Part shown: piece by piece, positions 17,727-27,054 of the stretch
Numbering within the stretch: the first letter of the stretch is position 1
Layout: every line of letters begins with the position of its first letter
Source: Bacillota bacterium
GTDB taxonomy: Bacteria > Bacillota > Clostridia > Oscillospirales > Ruminococcaceae
Reading direction: 5' to 3'
NCBI GenBank assembly: GCA_023458875.1
Contig: JAEWXO010000051.1
Location: 1 to 64,000 of the forward strand
DNA length: 64,000 bases
Made by a program: the position numbers and the translations under genes
Notes under the pieces: model-generated
Database searches by the model: none
Told to the model about the DNA's origin: nothing
Seen by the model: only the letters and a program-made list of their open reading frames with translations

Positions 17727-18845
17727 TTAATTTACAAGTCTGCCCTCAGACATCTCAAAAACATTATCACACTGATGAATTATGGCCTTATGATTACATG
17801 TTGTTATAAAAACCTGCATATCACCGATAATATTACATACAAATTTCTGCCTGTTTTCATCAAGCTCCCCCATTACGTCATCAAGCAATATTACAGGTGC
17901 TTCATTTTTATAGGTATTATAAATCTGAGCCTGTGCAAGTCTCATAACCAGCGCTGTACTTTTCTGTTGCCCCTGTGAACCATAATCCCTGACACTAAGA
18001 TTGTTTATTTTAAGAATTATGTCATCGCGGTTAACACCCGTATGAGTATAGCCGAGTCTTAAATCATCAGCTACGCTGTTTTTCAGCTTGTTATAATATA
18101 TTTCAGTCATATTGTTATCCGGTTCATCCGGATATTGAAAATTACTTTCATAGACATTGGACTGGTATGATATTGATAAATTTTCGGTACCGTCAGCAAT
18201 TTTATTATATAATTTTTGACAGTATTCGTTAAGTTTAATCACATATTCATTACGCATATAGGAAATATATGCACCTGTCACTGCAAGCTGTCTGTCCCAT
18301 ATATCAAGACTGTCCGTATTTTCGTTTCCAAGAATAATGTTTTTTATTACTGCATTTCTCTGAGCTGTCAGTGAATAATATTTTCTTAAATAATTCATTG
18401 ACTTCGGTTTGAGCTGACAATAGCACAGATCAATATAGCTGCGTCTTTTTTCAGGCATTCCTTTTATAAGTTCAATATCTTCGGGAAGAAATGCAACACA
18501 CTTAAAATTCTCAAACAATCTGCTGCTGTTTGACTGAGGAACGCCGTTGAGAGTTATCAGCTTGTTTTTAATATTTTTTTTTATCAGCTTATAATTTATT
18601 TCCTGGGTTCTTATTTCATCCTGAAATATCAGCTTCATATTGAATTCATCGCATTTAAATCCGATATAATCTTTTTCTTTTGAACCACGGAAGCTTCTGC
18701 ATCCGGTTGCAATCCATATAGCTTCAAGGAGATTTGTTTTTCCCTGAGCATTCTTACCAAAGATAATATTGAATGACTGTCCCGGAGAAAAATCTATTTC
18801 CTTTAAATTCTTAAAGCCGTCAATAACAATTTTTTTTATATACAT
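17727..18845 (-). CDS. recF: DNA replication and repair protein RecF
   Basis: A 372-residue SMC-like ATPase of the RecFOR pathway, which loads RecA onto gapped DNA. Walker A is FGKNAQGKTNLLEAI (about residues 29-43), the ABC signature is DYGSQGQQKSTAL (about 285-297) and Walker B is VILLDDVMGELD (about 316-327). Length is typical. It lies 33 bp after the S4-domain gene in the usual dnaN-S4-recF order. Confidence 0.96.
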   Translation of the reverse strand: MYIKKIVIDGFKNLKEIDFSPGQSFNIIFGKNAQGKTNLLEAIWIATGCRSFRGSKEKDYIGFKCDEFNMKLIFQDEIRTQEINYKLIKKNIKNKLITLNGVPQSNSSRLFENFKCVAFLPEDIELIKGMPEKRRSYIDLCYCQLKPKSMNYLRKYYSLTAQRNAVIKNIILGNENTDSLDIWDRQLAVTGAYISYMRNEYVIKLNEYCQKLYNKIADGTENLSISYQSNVYESNFQYPDEPDNNMTEIYYNKLKNSVADDLRLGYTHTGVNRDDIILKINNLSVRDYGSQGQQKSTALVMRLAQAQIYNTYKNEAPVILLDDVMGELDENRQKFVCNIIGDMQVFITTCNHKAIIHQCDNVFEMSEGRLVN

Positions 18846-18878
18846 AAATCAGCTGACTTTCATTTATAAATCAAAGAA

Positions 18879-19097
18879 TCATTCTACGTTAATAAGAAAA
18901 CCGTTATATTCAACTACATCACCCGGACGTATTTTCTTACCTCTCATTGTGCATATCTCGCCGCCCAATGAAACTTCACCGTTCTGGACCGCTTCCTTTG
19001 CAGCTCCGCCTGTTTCTGCAGCTCCGGCAAATTTAAGAAGAGAATCGAGCTTTATAAACTCCGTTTTTATTTTAATATTGAGCACTTTTTTTTCCAT
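18879..19097 (-). CDS. S4-domain RNA-binding protein (YaaA/RlbA type)
   Basis: A 72-residue protein with a single S4 RNA-binding fold: [39 protein letters not shown] and PGDVVEYNG. It is the small S4 protein encoded between dnaN and recF in Firmicutes (YaaA/RlbA in B. subtilis, linked to ribosome assembly). Function here is inferred from that synteny. It starts 18 bp after the dnaN stop. Confidence 0.9.
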   Translation of the reverse strand: MEKKVLNIKIKTEFIKLDSLLKFAGAAETGGAAKEAVQNGEVSLGGEICTMRGKKIRPGDVVEYNGFLINVE

Positions 19098-19115
19098 AAT
19101 GAGCCTTTCCGGATA

Positions 19116-20219
19116 TTAATTTTTCAGTTGTATCGGCATAAGAAGAAACATAAAGCTTTCACCGATAAGCGGAACTATTTTTACAGGTCTGTTAGGAGCG
19201 ATTATCTGCATTTTTATCTTATCGGTATCGCATGCCTTAAGAGCATCAAGCAAAAATTTGTTATTAAGTCCTATTTCAATATCATCCCCGTTAATTTCAG
19301 CCGGTATTGAATCGTCAATACTTCCTATTCCGGTTTTACATCCGACCTGGAGATTTTCATCTTTAAAAATGCATTTTACAGGACTTTTATTCTTTTCGTT
19401 TATCAGAAGAGAGCATCTTTCTATGCTTTCGGTATATTCTTTTGTTTTTAAAATAATTTCAGTATTAAAATCAGAAGGTACACTTGCCTTATAATTATGA
19501 AATTCTCCTTCAAGAAGCCTTGAAACAACATAATAACCTGATATTTCAAATATTATATGCTTTGAATTGTTAAATATTCTGCATTCCTTATCCTCATCAT
19601 CAGAAAGTATTCTTGCAACTTCATTAAGTGTTTTTGAAGGAACAACAAAATTAAAGTCGTTGTAACATTTGATCTGTTCGGTTCTGATTGCAAGTCTGAA
19701 ACCGTCAATTGCGACCATTCTGAAAAGACCGTTTTCAATGTCAAATAATTCACCTGTAAGAATAGGTTTATTGTCGTTTAAAGAAACTGCATAATTTGTC
19801 TGATTTATCATATTTTTCAGTATATGCTGCTGAATACATATATCCTTATCATTGTCTATTTTAGGAAAGTCAGGATATTCATCTGACGGAATCGCTGAAA
19901 TATTATATTTTGTCATATTGCTGGAAATTGTAACGTTTAACATCTGATCGATTTCCACGACTATTTCATCTGATGACATTCTGCGGATAATTTCAGTAAA
20001 AAGTCTTGAATTGATAACAAAGTCAACCGAATCTTCAGAGTTTACTTCAATGGTGGTTTTTATTCCAAGCTCCATATCGTATCCGGTTAACTCAAGAGAA
20101 TTTTCAGAGAGTGTTAACCTTATGCCTTCAAGAGCAGCAATGTTTGATTTTGCCGGTACTGCCTTTGAAACATTTGTTATTGCTTCATATAGTAATGATC
20201 TGCTACATTTGAATTTCAT
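19116..20219 (-). CDS. dnaN: DNA polymerase III sliding clamp (beta subunit)
   Basis: A 367-residue three-domain clamp. Typical sequences are KFKCSRSLLYEAITNVSKAVP at the start, LTGELFDIENG and MVAIDGFRLAIR in the middle, and the C-terminal FMFLLMPIQL that ends the family. It forms a ring on DNA that tethers polymerase III and recruits many partners. The ribosome site is poor, AAAGG being about 17 bases from the ATG. It is separated from dnaA by the 469-bp putative origin. Confidence 0.96.
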   Translation of the reverse strand: MKFKCSRSLLYEAITNVSKAVPAKSNIAALEGIRLTLSENSLELTGYDMELGIKTTIEVNSEDSVDFVINSRLFTEIIRRMSSDEIVVEIDQMLNVTISSNMTKYNISAIPSDEYPDFPKIDNDKDICIQQHILKNMINQTNYAVSLNDNKPILTGELFDIENGLFRMVAIDGFRLAIRTEQIKCYNDFNFVVPSKTLNEVARILSDDEDKECRIFNNSKHIIFEISGYYVVSRLLEGEFHNYKASVPSDFNTEIILKTKEYTESIERCSLLINEKNKSPVKCIFKDENLQVGCKTGIGSIDDSIPAEINGDDIEIGLNNKFLLDALKACDTDKIKMQIIAPNRPVKIVPLIGESFMFLLMPIQLKN

Positions 20220-20280
20220 TTTTTTTAATTACCGAACCTTTCTTTTTAAACAGTTAACATCATATTATTATGTAATTAAA

Positions 20281-20688
20281 TTATAATATAATAATAAAAT
20301 AAATATATTTAAACAGTCGCAGCAGTAGGGACTGTGGATTTGTTTAAAAGCCTGTTAACCTTCGTATTTAAGAGTGTGGTACTTCAACAGAGCGTTCTTG
20401 ATTTATTGTTTAAATTATTAAAAACTTTTTTTCGTGTTTAAAGTCTTGAAAAGTGTGGAGTTTAAAATAAAAACTTGTTAAATAAATTCTTGAAAGTTTT
20501 TAGTATATCAACATGTATGTTAAATTCAATTTTGTTTATAATTTTGAAATCATAATCTGGCGTGTTGAAAACCGATACGTTAACAGCTGTTAACCGACGG
20601 TGCTTGCATGAGTTGAATAGTTGAAACTTTTCAACTATGTTTTCAACAACCTGTTGAAAGTATGGTTGAAAACCTGTTGTAATAATTA
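20281..20688. other. Putative replication origin (oriC), dnaA-dnaN intergenic region
   Basis: This gene-free region carries many DnaA-box-like and related words: TGTGGATT (20333-20340), TGTGG (20375-20379), AAAGTGTGGAG (20450-20460), TGTTGAAAA (20563-20571), TTTTCAACA (20640-20648), TGTTGAAAG (20652-20660), GGTTGAAAA (20664-20672) and TGTTAAC (20353-20359). There is also a 16-bp palindrome GTTAACAGCTGTTAAC (20579-20594) and a 9-bp-arm inverted repeat, TAGTTGAAA (20618-20626) and TTTCAACTA (20629-20637). An AT-only tract at 20281-20310 could be the unwinding element. Gene directions flip at dnaA/rpmH, supporting an origin here. Confidence 0.75.
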
Positions 20689-22050
20689 TTATTTGCCTTT
20701 ATCACGTATATTTTTTATTATATCATCAACCATTTCACGCAGGCTTGAATCTTTTTTAAGGTTATGTTCAACGTTATTGATAGCGTATACTATAGTTGAG
20801 TGATCTCTTCCTCCGAATTCAACTCCGATAGCAACAAGTGACATCTGTGTTATTTCCCTGACTACATAGATTGCTATTTTTCTTGCATTTGAAATCTGGG
20901 CAGATCTTTTGTTTGAACGTATATCATCAGGAGTTACTCCGTACACGTTTGCAACTTCACCTATTATCTTTTCCACCGTTATCGGAATAGGCTGATCGTC
21001 ATTGAGAATATCTCTTATTACACTCTGTGCCATTGCCATTGTCGGTGGGCTTCCGGCAAGATGCTTCAGGGCCTTTAGTTTTTTTACTGCGCCTTCAAGC
21101 TGTCTTATATTTGTTTTTAATCTGTTTGCAATAAATTCTGATACTTCGTCAGGAAGATTAAGATTCAGAAGCTCTGCTTTGCGTCTTATTATTGCAATAC
21201 GTGTTTCAAAATCAGGAATTGAAATATCCGCAATAAGTCCCCATTCAAATCTTGTACGTATTCTGTCCTCAAGTGTTTTTATATCCTTCGGAGGTTTATC
21301 GGATGTAAGTACTATCTGTCTTCCGTCCTTGTGAAGTTCATTGAATGTATGGAAAAATTCTTCCTGTGTACTTTCCTTACCGGCGATAAACTGAACATCG
21401 TCGACAAGCAGGACATCTGCGTTACGATATTTTTCGTGAAATGTCGTTGTTTCCTTTTTCATTTTGATTGCATCAATAAGCTCGTTTGAGAATGTTTCTC
21501 CTGTTACATAAATAATATTTATATCCGGGTTATTCTTTTTCATTTCGATTGCTATAGCTGTAAGTAAATGTGTTTTTCCTAATCCTGAAGGGCCATGAAT
21601 AAATAATGGGTTATATGTACTTCCATTATTATCCTTTGAAACAGCCGTACATGCTGCATAGGCAAATTCATTTGACTTACCTACTATAAATGTATCAAAT
21701 GTGTAGTCATATTCAGCACCCTCAAAGCTTTTTTCAAGCTGCTGGTGTTTCTGTTCAAGTTCTTCAAAGTTTACCTTTGGTGCAGGAACTTCATTTTCCT
21801 CCTGAATAGTAACAACTATATCAACATCAAATCCTAAAATTGCCTTAAAAGCCTGTCTGAATAAAGGCTCGTAATTAGACAAAAATATATCCTTCTGAAA
21901 ATCAGTAGGAAAGAAAAGTGTGGCTTGTCTTCCGTCGAAACCTTTGGTTTCTATTGGTTTGATCCATAGATTGTATGCAGTTTCCTGTACCCCGCCTGAA
22001 TCAACACAATACTTCTTGACACGATCAAAAAGTTCTTCAAAGGAGTTCAT
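20689..22050 (-). CDS. dnaA: Chromosomal replication initiator DnaA
   Basis: A 453-residue AAA+ initiator. Domain I covers about residues 1-80, then a short linker. Walker A is GPSGLGKTHLL (about 150-160) and Walker B LLVDDVQF. The C-terminal DNA-binding helix-turn-helix has the signature FGGRDHSTIVYAINNVEHN. It binds DnaA boxes, unwinds the origin and regulates its own gene. Start ATG 22050 has a TAGGAGGA-type site. A sigma-A promoter lies about 120 bp upstream. Confidence 0.97.
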   Translation of the reverse strand: MNSFEELFDRVKKYCVDSGGVQETAYNLWIKPIETKGFDGRQATLFFPTDFQKDIFLSNYEPLFRQAFKAILGFDVDIVVTIQEENEVPAPKVNFEELEQKHQQLEKSFEGAEYDYTFDTFIVGKSNEFAYAACTAVSKDNNGSTYNPLFIHGPSGLGKTHLLTAIAIEMKKNNPDINIIYVTGETFSNELIDAIKMKKETTTFHEKYRNADVLLVDDVQFIAGKESTQEEFFHTFNELHKDGRQIVLTSDKPPKDIKTLEDRIRTRFEWGLIADISIPDFETRIAIIRRKAELLNLNLPDEVSEFIANRLKTNIRQLEGAVKKLKALKHLAGSPPTMAMAQSVIRDILNDDQPIPITVEKIIGEVANVYGVTPDDIRSNKRSAQISNARKIAIYVVREITQMSLVAIGVEFGGRDHSTIVYAINNVEHNLKKDSSLREMVDDIIKNIRDKGK

Positions 22051-22177
22051 ATAGATTTCATCCTCCTAAATTTAAATATCCCTGAATAACATTAGACTCT
22101 GAATATGTATGCTATCCGGATGTAAATATAACGTATCATTTTTTTGCAAAACTTTATTACAATTACAATTATAATTA

Positions 22178-22206
22178 ATTATATCATACTTTTTTTTTTA
22201 TTTCAA
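22178..22206 (-). promoter_or_regulatory. Putative dnaA promoter
   Basis: On the minus strand TTGAAA (22201-22206) and TATAAT (22178-22183) are 17 bp apart. The spacer is mostly an A-run, and the predicted start gives a leader of about 120 nt before dnaA. Confidence 0.7.
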
Positions 22207-22251
22207 GTGAACAAATCAGTAATATTTTTTGATAACCGATTATCGGTTAAA

Positions 22252-22366
22252 AGTGATGAATATGTGTAAGGGAAGGTCAAAGGCGCGACCGCAAAGCCGG
22301 GTCAATTCCGTATAATCGAAATCTCTGCCAAATAAATAACTTAACCATCGTTTCTGAATAATAACG
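22252..22366 (+). repeat. Structured intergenic repeat, copy C
   Basis: It begins AGTGATGAATATGTG and includes GGAAGGTCAAAGGCGCGACC and GCAAAGCCGGGTC, then ATTCCGTATAAT, ATCTCTGCC and TTAACCATCG, ending CTGAATAATAACG. It lies between the dnaA and rpmH promoters, upstream of the rpmH promoter, so it would not be in either mRNA leader. A small AACCGAT/ATCGGTT hairpin directly precedes it. Confidence 0.7.
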
Positions 22367-22490
22367 AAAAGAACTTCTTTATTTTAATTTTTAATACTTA
22401 TCGTTTTTATGCAATTGTGTTATTAGAAATAAAAAATAATTATATAAATTGTATGATTAATAAATAAATTTAAAAAATTACTAAAAACAC

Positions 22491-22520
22491 TTGACATCAG
22501 TAAATAACTTGGGATATAAT
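22491..22520 (+). promoter_or_regulatory. Promoter of rpmH
   Basis: A perfect TTGACA (22491-22496) and perfect TATAAT (22515-22520) are separated by 18 bp. It would drive rpmH with a leader of about 115 nt, as expected for a highly expressed ribosomal gene. Confidence 0.8.
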
Positions 22521-22641
22521 TTATTATTGCAGGGCTATGTTATTAATTCATTCTTTATATATAATGAATGATAATGATGATAAGCTGCTTTATGTAGTTT
22601 TATAATAATTATTTGTATTTCAGATTAGGAGGGAATATTAA

Positions 22642-22776
22642 ATGAAAAGAACTTATCAGCCAAAGAAACTTCACAGAAAAAAGGAACATGGTTTCATGAA
22701 GAGAATGTCAACAAGAAACGGCCGTAAGGTATTAGCACGCAGACGTGCAAAAGGAAGAGCAAGATTAACTCATTAA
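22642..22776 (+). CDS. rpmH: 50S ribosomal protein L34
   Basis: A 44-residue, very basic protein starting [18 protein letters not shown] and ending [12 protein letters not shown], the universal L34 sequence. It is part of the large ribosomal subunit. AGGAGGG precedes the ATG. It opens the classical rpmH-rnpA-yidD-yidC-jag-mnmE-mnmG-rsmG order to the right of dnaA. Confidence 0.97.
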   Translation: MKRTYQPKKLHRKKEHGFMKRMSTRNGRKVLARRRAKGRARLTH

Positions 22777-22792
22777 TTTGCTTTATTATCGA

Positions 22793-22830
22793 CAGCTTGT
22801 CAGTGGTGGAATTAAATCATCACTGGCAGC
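22793..22830 (+). terminator. Hairpin after rpmH
   Basis: GTCAGTGGTG and CATCACTGGC form an imperfect stem with GC-containing ends, followed by ATTAATTTTT. It probably reduces read-through from rpmH into rnpA. Confidence 0.65.
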
Positions 22831-22893
22831 ATTAATTTTTATGTGAAGAATTTTTTTATTCTTATTAAAAAAATATCTGAACTAATGTCAATG

Positions 22894-22921
22894 AGGCCAC
22901 AAGAAAAAAATTTTGTGGCCT
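22894..22921 (+). terminator. Second hairpin between rpmH and rnpA
   Basis: AGGCCACAA (22894-22902) and TTGTGGCCT (22913-22921) form a perfect 9-bp stem 22 bp before rnpA. No T-run follows, so it may be an attenuator or a processing site that sets the rpmH:rnpA ratio. Confidence 0.6.
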
Positions 22922-22943
22922 ATTAATTTAAGAAAAGAAAATT

Positions 22944-23303
22944 ATGGTTTATACTGAAATTTTAAATAAAAACAAGGACTTTCTGACTCTGTACAAAAAA
23001 GGCAGGTCAGTAGTATCAAAGGCAGTAGTCATTTATGTAAAGCCAAACGGACTTTCATATAACAGATTCGGAATAACTGCAGGGAAAAAAGTAGGAAATG
23101 CAGTTATGAGAAACCGTGCAAAGCGAATAATAAGACAGGCTTATTATGAAAACGAAATCCTTTTTCCGATAGGTCTTGATATTGTCTTTGTAGCAAGAAA
23201 ATTTGCTACAGAGGTAAAATCAGAATATCTTAGCTCATATGTAAAAAAACATGCAATAGGTGCAATAGAAGCATTTCTTGTAGATGGAGAAACGAAAAAA
23301 TGA
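22944..23303 (+). CDS. rnpA: Ribonuclease P protein component
   Basis: A 119-residue basic protein that assists the RNase P RNA in tRNA 5' maturation. The family RNR motif is seen as GNAVMRNRAKRIIRQAYYE (about residues 50-68), preceded by the RFGITAGKKVGNAV strand. Its stop overlaps the yidD start by 4 bp, so the two are translationally coupled. Confidence 0.95.
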   Translation: MVYTEILNKNKDFLTLYKKGRSVVSKAVVIYVKPNGLSYNRFGITAGKKVGNAVMRNRAKRIIRQAYYENEILFPIGLDIVFVARKFATEVKSEYLSSYVKKHAIGAIEAFLVDGETKK

Positions 23304-23581
23304 ATACTTTTTTTGTATTTATAAAAAAGATTTATCTTATTCCGTTCAGATTTTACAGGAAGTACATTTCTCCTTTTACGCCTCCGTGTTGCAGATTTAC
23401 ACCGACATGTTCAGCATATGCAATTGAGGCTATTGAAAAATTTGGTATCATCAGAGGTTCTTTAATTGCTGTAAAGCGTCTGATTCGCTGCAATCCGTTT
23501 TTTAAAGGCGGAATTGACAATGTACCTGATAAATTCTGTCTGTTCGGAAAACGAAAAAAAAATGGAGGAGATAATATTTGA
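23300..23581 (+). CDS. yidD: Membrane protein insertion efficiency factor YidD
   Basis: A 93-residue protein with the family core PFRFYRKYISPFTPPCCRF and TPTCSAYAIEAIEKFG, then GGIDNVPDKF. YidD is a small amphipathic, membrane-associated protein that aids YidC-dependent insertion. It is tightly packed: the start overlaps rnpA (ATGA) and the stop overlaps the yidC start (TTGA). Confidence 0.94.
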   Translation: MNTFFVFIKKIYLIPFRFYRKYISPFTPPCCRFTPTCSAYAIEAIEKFGIIRGSLIAVKRLIRCNPFFKGGIDNVPDKFCLFGKRKKNGGDNI

Positions 23582-24717
23582 AAATTTTAGGTTATCCTTT
23601 GGGATGGATAATGTATGGCATATATAGCTTCTGTAAAGACTATGGCTTGTCACTTATAATATTTGCACTTCTTACAAAAATGCTCTTGCTTCCTTTAAAT
23701 GCAAAGAGCCAGCGCAGTTCAGCAAAAATGCGCGCCCTTGCTCCTAGAATGGCAAAAATAAAAAAAAGCTTTGCAAATAATCCTCAGCGTATACAGCAGG
23801 AGCAGATGAAGCTTCAGAGTGAAGAGGGTGTAAGCCCTATGGCGGGATGTCTGCCGGCACTTGTACAGTTTCCTATACTTTTCGGTATAGTTGACGTTGT
23901 GTACAAGCCTCTTACACATATTCTCCGCTTCAGTAAGGAAACTTTAAGTTCTGCTTCGGAACTCCTTCACAAATTATACGATAACGGAACAATTACCGAA
24001 CCAACAGGAATTTTAAAAACGCGAGAAGAGCTTGCACTTATAAAATTTGCCTCAGATCCTGATTACAGTCACTACTTTGAAACACTTGGCAGTAATTTTA
24101 TGGACAAAATATCAGATTTCAGTGACAACAATATGTTCCTCGGATTTATTGACCTTGGTTCACAGGCAGATCTTCATCCTGGGGCATGGACAGCAGGAGC
24201 TATAGCTCTTGTTGCTATTCCGGTATTATCAGGTATTATAAACCTTGCGACTACAGTAATTTCTCAGATACAGCAGAAAAAGAATAATCCTGCAGCTGCA
24301 ACAATGGGAAGCATGAACGTCATGCTTTATGGTATGTCAATATTTTACATCTGGTTTTCATTCAGTATTCCTTCGGGTGCTGCATTTTACTGGACAGTGT
24401 CAGGTCTTCTCGGACTGATACAGATGCTGGTATTCAACAGGTACTTTACGCAGGAAAGATGTGAAGCAATCCTTGAGAGCGACAAAGAAAAAAATAAGGG
24501 TAAAAAACCGGGCTTTATGCAGACTCTTATGGCTCAGCAACAGGAATCAATGGCCTCACAACAGTCTGGAGGAGGCACTCAGGTCAGCAGTTCACGTGCT
24601 GCCAGAGGAGATATGTCAAAGTCAGAATATAATGAAGCAAGCAGAAACGCTATTAATGAGGCCAGAAGACGCATGGCTGAAAAATACGGTGATGAATACA
24701 CAGATGAAAATAAATAA
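23578..24717 (+). CDS. yidC: Membrane protein insertase YidC/OxaA
   Basis: A 379-residue insertase starting at TTG with a GGAGGAG site. It has the YidC core: a first segment YGLSLIIFALLTKMLLLPLNAKSQRSSAKM (read as two consecutive parts), then LPALVQFPILFGIVDVVYKPL, further segments near residues 210-235 and 250-310, and a basic, Gln/Ser-rich C-terminal tail. It has no long periplasmic domain or lipoprotein signal, so the N-terminal membrane segment acts as anchor. About 50 residues between the second and third segments are longer than in B. subtilis SpoIIIJ. Confidence 0.93.
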   Translation: MKILGYPLGWIMYGIYSFCKDYGLSLIIFALLTKMLLLPLNAKSQRSSAKMRALAPRMAKIKKSFANNPQRIQQEQMKLQSEEGVSPMAGCLPALVQFPILFGIVDVVYKPLTHILRFSKETLSSASELLHKLYDNGTITEPTGILKTREELALIKFASDPDYSHYFETLGSNFMDKISDFSDNNMFLGFIDLGSQADLHPGAWTAGAIALVAIPVLSGIINLATTVISQIQQKKNNPAAATMGSMNVMLYGMSIFYIWFSFSIPSGAAFYWTVSGLLGLIQMLVFNRYFTQERCEAILESDKEKNKGKKPGFMQTLMAQQQESMASQQSGGGTQVSSSRAARGDMSKSEYNEASRNAINEARRRMAEKYGDEYTDENK

Positions 24718-24757
24718 AAATTAAAATTTTTTTATCAGCGGAAAAGGAGTGATTGAA

Positions 24758-25594
24758 ATGAAAAAAATATTTGTTGGAAAAACAATTGAAGAAGCTAAGA
24801 TTATGGCGGCTGAATCGTTCGGGGTAGAAATGGACAGGATATCATTTACTGTTCTTGAGGAACCTAAAAAATCCCTTTTTGGAAAATTAAAAGGAGATGC
24901 AAAGGTTGAGGCAGAATATACTGAGGTTGAAGAATTACCTGAAAAGAAACCTAAATTTACAGGAAAAAAATCTGAAGAAGCTGTCAAATATATTATGAAT
25001 ATATTTGACAAAATGAATGTTACTGCAGAATATACTGTTGAGGAAAATGAAGAAGGGGCATCAATAAACCTCAAGAGCACCGATACAAGCTTTATCATAG
25101 GCCGGAGAGGCGAAAATCTTGATGCACTTCAGTATCTTACATCAATGGTATGCAACAGAATCGATGATGAATATTACAGGGTAATCCTTGACAGCAACGA
25201 CTACAGGGAAAAGCGTAAAAAAACGCTTGAAGATCTTGCTAAGAAAATCGCCAGAAACGTTATCAAATCAGGCCGTTCCACTGCTCTTGAACCAATGAAT
25301 CCATATGAAAGAAGAATAATCCATTCTATGATTTCTGAAATAGAAGGCGTATCTTCACGTTCAGTTGGTGAAGAACCATACAGAAAAATAATCATTTCAT
25401 CAACCAACAAGAAACCTGATAACAGATACAATAACGGCAATAAAAAAGGTGACAGATTTAAAAATGATAACAGAAAAAACAAAAATTATGAATCAAAGTC
25501 ACTTGATTTAAAGACAAGCTTTGAAAAAGACTATAAAAAACCTAAGCCGGAAGACGATATAAAAGCCGGTTTATATGGAAAAATTGAAGTATAA
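24758..25594 (+). CDS. jag: RNA-binding protein Jag/KhpB
   Basis: The start is ATG 24758 with AAGGAG 8 bases upstream; the in-frame GTG at 24749 overlaps that site. The 278-residue product has an N-terminal Jag domain (KKIFVGKTIEEAKIMAAE), a KH domain with SFIIGRRGENLDALQYL (about residues 112-128) and an R3H domain with MNPYERRIIHSMISE (about 180-194). A basic Asn/Lys-rich tail follows. Jag/KhpB pairs with KhpA in RNA regulation of cell envelope genes. A hairpin terminator follows. Confidence 0.93.
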   Translation: MKKIFVGKTIEEAKIMAAESFGVEMDRISFTVLEEPKKSLFGKLKGDAKVEAEYTEVEELPEKKPKFTGKKSEEAVKYIMNIFDKMNVTAEYTVEENEEGASINLKSTDTSFIIGRRGENLDALQYLTSMVCNRIDDEYYRVILDSNDYREKRKKTLEDLAKKIARNVIKSGRSTALEPMNPYERRIIHSMISEIEGVSSRSVGEEPYRKIIISSTNKKPDNRYNNGNKKGDRFKNDNRKNKNYESKSLDLKTSFEKDYKKPKPEDDIKAGLYGKIEV

Positions 25595-25602
25595 AAAAAA
25601 TT

Positions 25603-25629
25603 TTCCCCGGTGATTTTTTCATCGGGGAA
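25603..25629 (+). terminator. Hairpin after jag
   Basis: TTCCCCGGTGA and TCATCGGGGAA form an 11-bp stem with one G-T pair and a T-rich loop, 9 bp after jag. A run of T does not follow directly, so partial termination before mnmE is likely. Confidence 0.6.
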
Positions 25630-25661
25630 TATAATTTAAAGCAGGATGGTGTATTATTTAT

Positions 25662-27023
25662 ATGTCAACGGTTGCAGCAATTTCAACACCGAATGCTGTC
25701 GGCGGAATTTCAGTAATAAGAATTTCCGGTGAAGACGCATTGAAAATAGCCGGAAAGGTTTTCACTTCGTATAACGGTAAAAAAGTTTCGGATATGGACG
25801 GATATACATGTGCTTACGGACAGATATCAGAATCAGGACAGAAGCTTGATGATGTGGTTCTTACAGTATTCCGTGCACCTAAAAGTTATACGGGTGAGGA
25901 CATAGCGGAGATATCATGTCACGGAGGTCTGTATATAACGAAGCAGGTTTTAAGACTTGTTATTGAGGCCGGAGCAGAGCTTGCAGAACCCGGTGAGTTC
26001 ACAAAAAGAGCGTTTCTGAACGGAAAAATGTCACTTACTCAGGCAGAAGCAGTTATGGATGTTATTTCTGCGGGTGGAAAAAACGAACTTAAGTACGCTA
26101 TGGCATTAAAAGGTGGTGCAACATACAGAAAAATATCAGATGTAAAGCAGAAGCTTCTGAAGATTCTTGGTGATCTTGCAGCGTGGGCTGATTATCCAGA
26201 GGAGGATATTCCTTATGTTGAACCAGATGAGCTTAAAAAAGAGCTTTTTGTTATAAAAGATGAGCTTATAGGACTTTCACGTACTTATGATTACGGCAAA
26301 ATAATAAGAGAAGGTATAAATACAGTAATAGTCGGTCGCCCTAATGTAGGAAAATCAACTCTTATGAACTGTCTGAGTGGATATGAAAGAAGTATAGTAA
26401 CAAATATCGCAGGAACAACAAGGGATGTTGTTGAAGAATATGTAAAGATAGGCGAACTCACAATACGTCTTTCCGACACAGCAGGTATACGTCTTACAGA
26501 TGATCAGATAGAACAAAAAGGTGTTGAAATTGCATACGGAAAAATAGAAGAAGCAGACCTTGTGCTTGCAGTTTTTGATTCATCCGAAATTCTTTCAGAT
26601 GATGACAAACGCATAATTGACGCTCTTGTTAATAAAAATTCTATAGCCATTCTTAACAAATCCGATAAAGAAAAGATAGTTGACGACGGGTATCTTAAAA
26701 ATCATTTCAGATATATAATAGAATTATCCGCAAAAAAATCCGAGGGTATAGAAGGTCTTGAAGAATGTCTTAATAAAATGTTTATTAATGAGGAGATAAA
26801 GGCTGATAACGGAATGATAGCCAATGAGCGTCAGAAGGTATGTCTTGAAATGTCACTTCAGGCTACCGTTAATGCACTTGAGCTCTTAGATTCAGGAGAA
26901 AGTCTTGATGCGGTTACTGTCATTATTGATGAGGCACTTGGAAATCTTCTTAAGCTTACAGGGGAAAGTATTACAGAGAGTGTCGTTAATGAAGTGTTTT
27001 CACGTTTCTGCGTAGGAAAATGA
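25662..27023 (+). CDS. mnmE: tRNA modification GTPase MnmE
   Basis: A 453-residue GTPase that with MnmG installs 5-carboxymethylaminomethyl-uridine at tRNA wobble position 34. The N-terminal tetrahydrofolate-binding domain is followed by a G domain with [18 protein letters not shown] and LNKSDK, and the C-terminal RFCVGK supplies the catalytic cysteine (usual form C-I/L-GK). mnmG follows 31 bp later. Confidence 0.96.
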   Translation: MSTVAAISTPNAVGGISVIRISGEDALKIAGKVFTSYNGKKVSDMDGYTCAYGQISESGQKLDDVVLTVFRAPKSYTGEDIAEISCHGGLYITKQVLRLVIEAGAELAEPGEFTKRAFLNGKMSLTQAEAVMDVISAGGKNELKYAMALKGGATYRKISDVKQKLLKILGDLAAWADYPEEDIPYVEPDELKKELFVIKDELIGLSRTYDYGKIIREGINTVIVGRPNVGKSTLMNCLSGYERSIVTNIAGTTRDVVEEYVKIGELTIRLSDTAGIRLTDDQIEQKGVEIAYGKIEEADLVLAVFDSSEILSDDDKRIIDALVNKNSIAILNKSDKEKIVDDGYLKNHFRYIIELSAKKSEGIEGLEECLNKMFINEEIKADNGMIANERQKVCLEMSLQATVNALELLDSGESLDAVTVIIDEALGNLLKLTGESITESVVNEVFSRFCVGK

Positions 27024-27054
27024 TATCCTGTATTATGAAAGGACAGTAGTTCAG

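Noticed and set aside
22252..22366. The word GCAAAGCC in repeat copy C suggested a c-di-GMP-I (GEMM) riboswitch.
   Set aside because: The GCAAACC partner half and the GAAA tetraloop arm are missing, copy C lies upstream of the rpmH promoter and not in a leader, and two other copies follow genes instead of preceding them.
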